Of a stretch of DNA of 8,614 nucleotides, positions 1 through 5,813 are shown piece after piece. The position numbers and the translations under genes are program-made. Each line of letters opens with the position of its first letter. The first letter of the stretch is position 1. Origin of the DNA: Vibrio sp. (lineage in GTDB: Bacteria > Pseudomonadota > Gammaproteobacteria > Enterobacterales > Vibrionaceae); contig SLFB01000090.1 of NCBI GenBank assembly GCA_007124475.1, positions 1-8,614 on the forward strand, read 5' to 3'. The notes below the pieces were generated by a model. That model ran no database searches and was not told where the DNA came from. It saw only the letters and a program-made list of their open reading frames with translations.

Positions 1-695
1 ATAGGAACTTCGCCAACAACCATAATGAAAGACAAAATAAACACAACAGCCAGAATCGGTACCGAAAGTGGTAGTAATACTAGTCTAAACGCTTGCCATG
101 GTGTTGCACCATCAAGAGCAGCAGCCTCTTCTAATGAGTTATCAATACTCTCAAAGTAACCTTTAATCGTCCAAACATGCAGTGCAATACCGCCCAAATA
201 AGCGAAGATTAAACCACCATGCGTGTTAAGTCCTAAGAACGGAATGTATTGACCTAATTTATCAAATAACGCATATATCGCAACTAAAGCCAATACCGCT
301 GGGAACATTTGGAAAATCATCATTGCCTTTAAAATCGTTTCTTTCCCTTTAAAACGCATCCGCGCAAAGGCATAGGCCGACGTAGTGGATAATGCCACAA
401 TAAAGACTGAACTGATCACACCAACCTTAACCGAGTTCCATAACCAAGTTAATACTGGGAATGGCGGTGGAATGACGGTCCCATCAGCGTGAGTGACCGT
501 CATTCCTAAAGCAAGTTTCCAGTGCTCTAAGGTCGGATCACTTGGGATCAAACTGCCTGTTGCAAAGTTACCTTGACGGAATGAAATCGCAATGATCATT
601 AGCAAAGGAAAGATGATCAATGATAGAAAAAACCATAATGCGATATGAGAAGCCCAAACACGATATTTGAGCGATTGTCCTTGTACCATAGCCAT
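1..695 (-). CDS. malG: Maltose/maltodextrin ABC transporter permease MalG (3' end beyond left edge)
   Basis: MalG is one of the two inner-membrane subunits of the MalFGK2 importer, which passes maltose from MalE into the cytoplasm. The first 231 codons are present; the E. coli protein has 296 residues, so about 65 are missing. The N-terminus reads MAMVQGQSLKYRVW, followed by a hydrophobic segment and the MalG-typical stretch RQGNFATGSLIP. The EAA loop that docks on MalK (EAAALDGATPWQAF) is encoded around 88-130. Start chosen at 695: AGGAG at 704-708 lies 8 bases upstream and overlaps the malF stop codon (707-709), so translation is probably coupled to malF. The gap to malF is 11 bases, so this is the last visible gene of a malE-malF-malG operon. 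Identification is by recognition of strong similarity to E. coli MalG and is very secure. Confidence 0.97.
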   Translation of the reverse strand, partial: MAMVQGQSLKYRVWASHIALWFFLSLIIFPLLMIIAISFRQGNFATGSLIPSDPTLEHWKLALGMTVTHADGTVIPPPFPVLTWLWNSVKVGVISSVFIVALSTTSAYAFARMRFKGKETILKAMMIFQMFPAVLALVAIYALFDKLGQYIPFLGLNTHGGLIFAYLGGIALHVWTIKGYFESIDNSLEEAAALDGATPWQAFRLVLLPLSVPILAVVFILSFIMVVGEVP

Positions 696-706
696 AATAT
701 TCGCTC

Positions 707-2281
707 CTATTTGGTTTCTGAAACTTTAGCAAATCGTAAATTAACTAATGCAATCGCACCAACTAACAAGAAAATCAAGGTTGCAATCGCACTGGCAAGA
801 CCAAAGTCTTGACCACCTGAACCTTCAAAGGCGATACGGTAAGTGTAGCTAACCAATAAATCGGTATAACCCGCTGGCTCTGAAGTACCAATCATATTTG
901 GACCACCTTGAGTCAACAACTGTATCATTACGAAGTTATTGAAGTTAAAGGCAAATGCTGCGATTAAAAGCGGAGTTAACGGTTTAATCATTAACGGCAA
1001 CGTAATATGAAGGAAGTTATGAATAAAATTCGCCCCATCAATCGCAGATGCTTCGTATAAATCATCAGGAATCGCTTTTAAGAGGCCCATACACAAAATC
1101 ATCATATAAGGGAAACCGAGCCAAGTATTAACAATCAAAACCATAACACGAGCTAGCACTGGATCGGAAAACCAAGTTGGTTTGATACCAAACAAGGCTT
1201 GTAACATCACGTTAATCTCACCAAAACTTTGGTTGAATAAGCCCTTAAAAATTAGAATTGAAATAAACGCTGGGACGGCGTAAGGAAGAATGAGTAAGAC
1301 TCGATAAATTGCTCGTCCTTTTAACGCTTCCCATTGAACCAAACTCGCTAATACCAAGCCGATGATTAATGAGAAAAATATTGATAATGCAGAGAACATT
1401 ACCGTCCAAATGAAAATACTGATAAACGGTTCTTTGATGCCATCATCGTTCCATACTCGCTCAAAGTTATGAGTACCAATAGAAACAACAAATCCTGGCG
1501 ACACTCTATTACCAACAAATTCACCGTGTTCATCAATCGGCTGATAAAAACCCGTTTCCCAATTTGGTTTTAACGTTTCTTGAGTTCTATTATTGTATAG
1601 CGTCTCGCCGTCTTCTTGCAGCGTGTATAAAGGAACCACACCCGAGAACTGACGTAAGCCGCTCATACGTATATCTACCCCTGATGGGAAATGTAAATCA
1701 ATTCCAGTAAGCGTACTGCGATAACCGATAATGGTACGAACTGGCTCAGGCTCACTCAAACTCTCTTCTAAAGTTTTTAAGTAAAGATCAGATGGTACAG
1801 AGTCAGTCATTGAAAAACTCTCGGTCACATACCAAGCATCGCCATCTTGTACGGAAATTCTATAGCCATCATGAGCTTTATGAAGCGTAAATGGATAACT
1901 TTCACCGCTTTGAAAGGTGCGGTTAAGTAATACGGTTTGAGCACGCTCAAAGGAGAGTTGGTTAGTTGCACTGTAATTGGTGAAAGCCAAATTAACGGTA
2001 TAAGCCAAAGGGAACAGAATAAACAGGATCATACCTGCTATCCCTGGATAAATATAACGATGGGCATAAGTTTTCTTACTACCAAAAATATACAATGCCA
2101 AAGTAGTAAGGATTAAAGTCAAGATAGCAAAAGCTAGCTCACCGCGCGAATACATAAGAATCGTCGTATAACCGTTCACAATACCAACGGTACTTAAAGT
2201 GCCCCACTTAAGAAGAGCTCTTTTTGTAATCAGTGGTTTGGCTGAAACCGATACCGCTTCTGTACTTTGAATTGACTGCAT
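707..2281 (-). CDS. malF: Maltose/maltodextrin ABC transporter permease MalF
   Basis: MalF is the larger membrane subunit of the maltose importer and pairs with MalG on a MalK dimer. The 524 residues (E. coli: 514) show the MalF layout. Three hydrophobic segments lie near residues 28-45, 49-66 and 78-98. A large periplasmic P2 loop (about 100-282) is the part that contacts MalE. Five more membrane segments lie near 284-310, 324-347, 377-397, 434-456 and 493-514. The EAA coupling loop is EASAIDGANFIHNFLHITLP at 410-429, and QGG-P at 458-461 is typical of the family. The start at 2281 is preceded by AGG at 2289-2291. It ends with TAG, which is embedded in the malG ribosome binding site. malE lies 75 bases upstream across a stem-loop, so malF is probably read through from the malE promoter at a lower level. 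Confidence 0.97.
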   Translation of the reverse strand: MQSIQSTEAVSVSAKPLITKRALLKWGTLSTVGIVNGYTTILMYSRGELAFAILTLILTTLALYIFGSKKTYAHRYIYPGIAGMILFILFPLAYTVNLAFTNYSATNQLSFERAQTVLLNRTFQSGESYPFTLHKAHDGYRISVQDGDAWYVTESFSMTDSVPSDLYLKTLEESLSEPEPVRTIIGYRSTLTGIDLHFPSGVDIRMSGLRQFSGVVPLYTLQEDGETLYNNRTQETLKPNWETGFYQPIDEHGEFVGNRVSPGFVVSIGTHNFERVWNDDGIKEPFISIFIWTVMFSALSIFFSLIIGLVLASLVQWEALKGRAIYRVLLILPYAVPAFISILIFKGLFNQSFGEINVMLQALFGIKPTWFSDPVLARVMVLIVNTWLGFPYMMILCMGLLKAIPDDLYEASAIDGANFIHNFLHITLPLMIKPLTPLLIAAFAFNFNNFVMIQLLTQGGPNMIGTSEPAGYTDLLVSYTYRIAFEGSGGQDFGLASAIATLIFLLVGAIALVNLRFAKVSETK

Positions 2282-2319
2282 ATTACAACCTGCTAGCGAA
2301 ATAAAAACGTAAAAAGCAT

Positions 2320-2337
2320 GGAGAGGCTCCCCTCTCC
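2320..2337 (-). terminator. malE-malF intercistronic stem-loop
   Basis: GGAGAGG (2320-2326) and CCTCTCC (2331-2337) form a perfect 7-bp GC-rich stem with a 4-base loop, 19 bases after the malE stop. On the minus strand it is preceded by seven T and followed by an interrupted T-rich stretch. It could act as a partial terminator, or as a 3' barrier that protects malE mRNA so that MalE is made in excess of MalF and MalG. In E. coli, REP elements occupy the same malE-malF gap and serve that purpose. The structure is seen directly; the function is inferred. Confidence 0.6.
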
Positions 2338-2356
2338 AAAAAAAGTATAACTAGAG

Positions 2357-3538
2357 TTATCGAGTCATTTGACGCTCAGCATCTGCTAAAGCCGCATCGA
2401 CGGTTTGACGTCCATCAACAACATTAGTAATAGCATTAACTGCCGCAGCCCAGAATGAGTTCATCTGAGGAATATTTGGCATAACATCGCCGTTTAATGC
2501 ATTATCCATAGTCGCTGCAATACGAACATCAGCATCAAGCTCACGCTGGAAAGAGTTAAGGGCAACGGCACCTAGAGGAGTATCGTTATCCACCATACGT
2601 AAACCATCGTTGGTTAGTAGGTAATTTTCCAGGAACTCAATAGCAAGATCACGGTTTGGTGATGCAGTGCTAATACCTGCCGTTAAAACACCAACAAAAG
2701 GTTTCGATGGCTGACCATTAAAGCTCGGTAAGGTAGTCACGCCGTAGTTAATACCCATGCGCTCAATATTACTCCATGCCCATGGCCCGTTGATGGTCAT
2801 GGCTGTTTTACCTTTGTTAAATTGAGCTTCTGAAACAGAGTAATCCATATCAGCAGAAATCACGCCTTTATCAACTAAACCTTTAATGAAATGCATGGCA
2901 CTTTTAACACCTGGTTTCGCGATGCCAACATCTTTAATATCGTAGCCACCACCGGTGTACTTAAATGCATAACCACCATCAGCAGCCATCAAAGGCCAAG
3001 TGAAATATGGCGATTTTAGATCCCACATAATAGCGGATTTGCCTTGCTTCTTAAGCTTTTCGTCAAGAGCAGCCACTTCTTCCCAAGTTTTTGGTGGGTT
3101 AGGTACTAAATCTTTATTATAAATTAATGATAATGATTCAATAGCAATGGGGTAACCAATAATTTTGCCATCATAGCTAACGGCATCCCAAGCAAAATCA
3201 ACAATTCCTTCTTTAATGCGCTGCGATGGTTGAAGCTCAACTAGGAAACCACCTTCAGCATAACCACCAAAGCGATCATGTGCCCAAAAAATAATGTCCG
3301 GGCCGGCACCTGTCGCCGCTGTTTGCGGGAAACGATCTTGTAAGCCATCTGGATGTGCTACTGTTACTTTAACTCCCGTATCGGCTTCAAACTTTTTGCC
3401 AACTTCCGCTAACCCGTTATAACCTTTGTCACCATTAATCCAGTTCGTTAATTGACCTTCTTCAATCGAGGCATTGGCACTGAAAGAACCAAGAGCAACT
3501 AATGTACTCAACGCAACCGTGCTTAGGGCATTTTTCAT
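2357..3538 (-). CDS. malE: Periplasmic maltose/maltodextrin-binding protein MalE
   Basis: MalE captures maltose and maltodextrins in the periplasm and delivers them to MalFGK2. From the chosen start the precursor has 393 residues (E. coli 396). A signal peptide MKNALSTVALSTLVALGSFSANA (1-23) precedes the mature start SIEEGQLTNWINGDKG. AAGGA (3546-3550) lies 7 bases before this ATG. An in-frame ATG two codons earlier (3544) is only one base from AAGGA, and frame extension to 3592 adds a charged tail that spoils the signal peptide. Counting mature residues from S24, the known sugar contacts align without gaps: D14, K15, W62, D65, R66, E111, Y155, W230, W340. E153 of E. coli is Ser here. First gene of the malEFG operon, transcribed divergently from malK, with a MalT-type promoter upstream. 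Confidence 0.97.
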   Translation of the reverse strand: MKNALSTVALSTLVALGSFSANASIEEGQLTNWINGDKGYNGLAEVGKKFEADTGVKVTVAHPDGLQDRFPQTAATGAGPDIIFWAHDRFGGYAEGGFLVELQPSQRIKEGIVDFAWDAVSYDGKIIGYPIAIESLSLIYNKDLVPNPPKTWEEVAALDEKLKKQGKSAIMWDLKSPYFTWPLMAADGGYAFKYTGGGYDIKDVGIAKPGVKSAMHFIKGLVDKGVISADMDYSVSEAQFNKGKTAMTINGPWAWSNIERMGINYGVTTLPSFNGQPSKPFVGVLTAGISTASPNRDLAIEFLENYLLTNDGLRMVDNDTPLGAVALNSFQRELDADVRIAATMDNALNGDVMPNIPQMNSFWAAAVNAITNVVDGRQTVDAALADAERQMTR

Positions 3539-3600
3539 CTTCATATCCTTGTTATTTCTGTTGTAGGGCGAATCCATTAGAGGTTTTGCCATATTTCATC

Positions 3601-3636
3601 ACTATAATTAGTAAAAATGGCCTCGGACTCATCCTC
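3601..3636 (-). promoter_or_regulatory. malE promoter with proximal MalT box
   Basis: On the minus strand GAGGATGAGT (3636-3627) matches 8 of 10 positions of the E. coli MalT box GGGGA(T/G)GAGG. Twenty bases later comes a -10 element TATAGT (3606-3601), which predicts transcription start near 3594 and a leader of about 56 bases. The box would then be centred at -37.5, the position known for the promoter-proximal MalT site in E. coli, and there is no -35 hexamer, as expected for a MalT-dependent promoter. Just upstream, the heptamer CCTACGC is repeated in tandem on the plus strand (3636-3649), and each copy gives a weaker MalT-like match (about 7 of 10) on the minus strand. Confidence 0.7.
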
Positions 3637-3694
3637 CTACGCCCTACGCCCTGCCCATTATGACCTAGTTTCGTGATCTGCATCGTTGCTGATT

Positions 3695-3710
3695 GGCGAT
3701 CTAAGTCACA
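3695..3710. promoter_or_regulatory. Possible CRP-cAMP site
   Basis: GGCGA-TCTAAG-TCACA fits the CRP pattern TGTGA-N6-TCACA with a perfect right half and 3 of 5 in the left half. It would be centred about 108 bases upstream of the predicted malE start, and lies between the malE promoter and the MalT-like cluster, the arrangement known from E. coli. A weaker alternative (CGTGA-N6-TCGTT) lies at 3672-3687. Motif match only. Confidence 0.4.
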
Positions 3711-3780
3711 AAAAAACCAATGAGCGTGACGAGGTTCAACATAATCACAATCAATAATTTGAGCTAGATCTAACTAATGG

Positions 3781-3847
3781 TTTCATCCCTAGTGCAAGCT
3801 CATCCTTTTCTACTCCCCCTATAAAAAGTTTCTGCAGGAGGATGTGA
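3781..3847. promoter_or_regulatory. Cluster of MalT-box-like decamers
   Basis: Four matches to GGGGA(T/G)GAGG lie within 67 bases: AGGGATGAAA (minus, 3790-3781, 7/10), AAGGATGAGC (minus, 3807-3798, 7/10), GGGGAGTAGA (minus, 3818-3809, 8/10) and GAGGATGTGA (plus, 3838-3847, 7/10). Three keep the GGATG core. The cluster is the likely counterpart of the distal MalT sites in the E. coli malE-malK region, where MalT bound at several sites acts together with CRP. Matches were scored by eye. Confidence 0.5.
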
Positions 3848-3985
3848 CTACCGACGTCATCAAGGAAACTAAGCTTATCCAAGAGTGGATGGTAAGAACC
3901 CTTTCCAGTATCTGTAGCAGTACTGGCTTGCATTGCCAAATTGGTTTGCTGTCATAACTTGTACGTTCGTGGTCATTATGATACG

Positions 3986-4015
3986 GGGGAGACGTATAAA
4001 TGACGGGGGAAGCAA
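3986..4015 (+). repeat. Paired GGGGGA direct repeats, possible weak MalT sites
   Basis: ACGGGGGA occurs twice at an exact 20-base interval (first bases 3983 and 4003), which is about two helical turns, so both copies face the same side of the DNA. The overlapping decamers GGGGAGACGT (3986-3995) and GGGGAAGCAA (4006-4015) match the MalT box at 7 and 6 of 10 positions. Both point toward malK. Spacing and orientation suggest binding by a direct-repeat activator such as MalT, but the individual matches are weak. Confidence 0.35.
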
Positions 4016-4034
4016 ACTGGTTGTTGGCTTTGAT

Positions 4035-4077
4035 GGGTGATGTTTTTCTATGAATAAATTATTTATAGGCATCACCC
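4035..4077. repeat. Inverted repeat GGGTGATG / CATCACCC
   Basis: A perfect 8-bp inverted repeat (4035-4042 and 4070-4077) encloses 27 A+T-rich bases. A G-T wobble could extend the stem inward by one. It lies upstream of the predicted malK start of transcription, so it would not be in the malK leader if that promoter is the only one. It may be a pair of half-sites. No T-run follows that would make it an obvious terminator. Confidence 0.4.
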
Positions 4078-4122
4078 TTTCTTTTCTTATCAAATGACAG
4101 AATAAGGCAACGCAGTATAAAC

Positions 4123-4138
4123 TGCTGGATCATCAGCA
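4123..4138. promoter_or_regulatory. Operator-like palindrome TGCTG-N6-CAGCA
   Basis: TGCTG-GATCAT-CAGCA is a perfect 5-6-5 inverted repeat, the geometry of a helix-turn-helix dimer site, about 75 bases upstream of the predicted malK transcription start. The half-sites do not match CRP (TGTGA) or MalT. The binding protein is unknown. Confidence 0.3.
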
Positions 4139-4177
4139 TTCACCATGAAAAATGATTCACCCTAACGTATTCCTACT

Positions 4178-4219
4178 GTTATTGCCTGCACGATAATTCA
4201 TATAATGATAGGCAGTAAT
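4178..4219 (+). promoter_or_regulatory. Probable malK promoter flanked by an inverted repeat
   Basis: A perfect -10 hexamer TATAAT (4201-4206) predicts a start near 4213 and a leader of about 38 bases before the malK ATG. No good -35 exists at 16-18 bases (GTTATT at 4178-4183), and no MalT box sits at the usual distance. GTTATTGCCT (4178-4187) and AGGCAGTAAT (4210-4219) form an inverted repeat with 8 of 10 bases paired around the -10 element, which might be an operator. A second TATAAA-like element at 3995-4000 was considered less likely. Confidence 0.5.
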
Positions 4220-4250
4220 CATTAAAAAATCTTGATTGAGGACGAGCTAC

Positions 4251-5375
4251 ATGGCGAGTGTCACCTTAAAAAATGTATGTAAAGCTTATGGCGATGTACT
4301 AATTTCTAAAAATGTTGATTTAGAAATCCCAGAAGGCGAGTTTATGGTTTTCGTTGGCCCATCAGGTTGCGGAAAATCGACTTTATTACGTTGTATTGCT
4401 GGATTAGAAGATATCACCTCTGGTGATCTTTACATTGGCGATCAGCGGATGAACGATGTTGAACCCTCTAAACGTGGCGTAGGTATGGTGTTTCAATCAT
4501 ACGCACTTTATCCACACCTAAATTTATATGACAATATGTCCTTTGGTCTAAAGCTCGCCAAAGCAAACAAATCTGAGATCAGTCAACGAGTAGAAAAAGT
4601 CGCTGACATCTTACAGCTCAGCCATTTATTAGACCGTCAACCAAAAGCATTGTCTGGTGGTCAGCGCCAACGAGTCGCCATCGGTCGTACTTTGGTTTCT
4701 CAGCCCAATGTTTTCTTATTAGATGAGCCATTGTCGAACCTAGATGCTGCACTTCGCGTGCAAATGCGTTCTGAAATAACCAAACTACAGCGTAAACTTG
4801 GTTGTACCATGATTTATGTTACCCATGACCAAGTGGAAGCCATGACCATGGCAGACAAAATTGTTGTGCTAGATGCTGGTTATGTCTCTCAAGTAGGTAA
4901 GCCGCTGGAACTGTATCATTACCCGAAAAACCGTTTTGTCGCTGGCTTTATCGGTTCACCAAAAATGAACTTTATGAGTGTTACCATTGATGAAGTAGAA
5001 AAAGAACAGGTGAAAGTAAAACTTTCTAATGGCATCTCATTCTGGATTCCTGTGGATGGCACTACCGTTAATGTCGGTGAGCGTATGTCATTAGGTGTTC
5101 GACCAGAACATCTATTAGAGCCTAAAGAAGGTGATGCACATATCGATGGTAAAGTGATGATCGTCGAGAAGCTCGGTAATGAGACCCAAGTCTACATGAA
5201 TGTGAAAGGCTCAGATTCCGACATCATTTATCGCCAACCAGACACGCTAGATATTGAAGTCGGTGATACTCTTACTATTGGTCTCCCAGCCCATCGTTGT
5301 CATCTATTCCACAGTGATGGCCGTGCATGTCAGCGACTACACCAAGAAAGAGGCGTGGTATTAGAACGTAACTAA
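4251..5375 (+). CDS. malK: Maltose/maltodextrin ABC transporter ATPase MalK
   Basis: MalK is the cytoplasmic ATPase that powers MalFG as a homodimer. In E. coli its C-terminal domain also sequesters the activator MalT when no substrate is transported. The 374 residues (E. coli 371) carry Walker A GPSGCGKST (36-44), Q-loop Q82, signature LSGGQ (134-138), Walker B VFLLDE (154-159), the SNLD D-loop that follows, and switch His192, followed by the regulatory domain from about 236 and the MalK-type end RACQRLHQERG. The start at 4251 gives the usual N-terminus MASVTLKNV and is preceded by GAGG (4238-4241) at 9 bases. A frame extension to a TTG at 4236 would absorb that ribosome binding site. Divergent from malE; neither lamB nor malM follows. 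Confidence 0.97.
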   Translation: MASVTLKNVCKAYGDVLISKNVDLEIPEGEFMVFVGPSGCGKSTLLRCIAGLEDITSGDLYIGDQRMNDVEPSKRGVGMVFQSYALYPHLNLYDNMSFGLKLAKANKSEISQRVEKVADILQLSHLLDRQPKALSGGQRQRVAIGRTLVSQPNVFLLDEPLSNLDAALRVQMRSEITKLQRKLGCTMIYVTHDQVEAMTMADKIVVLDAGYVSQVGKPLELYHYPKNRFVAGFIGSPKMNFMSVTIDEVEKEQVKVKLSNGISFWIPVDGTTVNVGERMSLGVRPEHLLEPKEGDAHIDGKVMIVEKLGNETQVYMNVKGSDSDIIYRQPDTLDIEVGDTLTIGLPAHRCHLFHSDGRACQRLHQERGVVLERN

Positions 5376-5389
5376 TCCATTATCCACTC

Positions 5390-5517
5390 TATACCCAAAC
5401 AACTTGAAGTTGCAGGTAGGCGGCAAGTGAGCGAGTCCCCATGAGCATAGGCAAACTATGTGATTGCGGTGAACGAACGTAGCCAACACCGCTGCAGCTT
5501 CAAGTAGGAAGGGTATA
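5390..5517 (+). repeat. ERIC repeat, copy 1
   Basis: This 128-bp imperfect palindrome has ends TATACCC and GGGTATA. The inverted termini extend inward: ACTTGAAG-TTGCAG on the left pairs with CTGCAG-CTTCAAGT on the right. The core (AGTCCCCATGAGCAT, then GTGATTGCGGTGAACGAACG) matches the enterobacterial repetitive intergenic consensus that is targeted by standard ERIC fingerprinting. It begins 15 bases after the malK stop and lies before the terminator, so it is transcribed as part of the malK 3' end and should fold into a long hairpin there. Confidence 0.9.
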
Positions 5518-5554
5518 AAAACGCCCTAATGCTACGCATTAGGGCGTTTTTATA
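5514..5554. terminator. Strong bidirectional rho-independent terminator after malK
   Basis: ACGCCCTAATGC (5521-5532) and GCATTAGGGCGT (5536-5547) pair perfectly over a 3-base loop. Flanking AAAA/TTTT and TATA/TATA extend the perfect stem to about 19 bp. There are T-runs on both strands, so it can end transcripts in both directions. It terminates malK; no minus-strand gene is close enough to need it. Its outer base pairs use the last bases of ERIC copy 1. Confidence 0.93.
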
Positions 5555-5617
5555 TTTGCACCTCAGCCAAGCTAAGTTAATATTTAAAAGCTATTTAACA
5601 CACTTTCGGCTTTCTCT

Positions 5618-5745
5618 TATACCCAAACAACTTGGAGTTGCAGGCAGGCGGCAAGTGAGTAAGTCCCCATGAGCATAAATAAACTATGTGATTGAGGCGA
5701 GCGAACGTCGCCAACGCCCCTGCAGCTTCAAGTAGGAAGGGTATA
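5618..5745 (+). repeat. ERIC repeat, copy 2
   Basis: It is the same length (128 bp) and orientation as copy 1, with identical ends TATACCCAAACAACTTG and CTTCAAGTAGGAAGGGTATA. Differences are scattered in the middle (for example GAGCATAAATAAACTATG instead of GAGCATAGGCAAACTATG). It lies between the malK terminator and speG, 68 bases before the speG start, so it could affect the speG leader or promoter. The 60-residue open frame across it on the minus strand is a chance frame of the repeat. Confidence 0.9.
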
Positions 5746-5813
5746 TTCAAGATTAACCGCCGTAATAAAGTAAACACTGCATATTTTCTTCACTATCATG
5801 ATCAGGTACATAT

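Larger units (their letters stand above)
3539..4250. promoter_or_regulatory. malE-malK divergent control region
   Basis: These 712 bases between the two start codons hold no convincing gene. Short open frames exist on the minus strand within 3751-4093, but they lack ribosome binding sites and family features. The region instead holds a malE promoter with a MalT box, more MalT-like decamers at 3781-3847 and weaker ones at 3885-4015, a CRP-like site, and inverted repeats at 4035-4077, 4123-4138 and around the malK -10 element. From memory, the E. coli counterpart is roughly half this size and also carries MalT and CRP sites that drive both operons jointly. By analogy this is a shared activation region for both transcripts. 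Confidence 0.75.

Noticed and set aside
3539..3592. An upstream start for malE at 3592
   Set aside because: It would put a charged 18-residue extension before an otherwise perfect signal peptide and would swallow the AAGGA ribosome binding site.
3751..4093. Two short minus-strand open frames (62 and 72 residues) in the malE-malK gap
   Set aside because: No convincing ribosome binding site and no recognisable family, and they overlap each other and the MalT-like sites. They look like chance frames.
4236..4250. TTG at 4236 as the malK start
   Set aside because: The ribosome binding site GAGG lies inside this extension, and MASVTLKNV from 4251 is the usual MalK N-terminus.
5595..5777. 60-residue minus-strand open frame
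   Set aside because: It is the chance reverse frame of ERIC copy 2 and its flanks.
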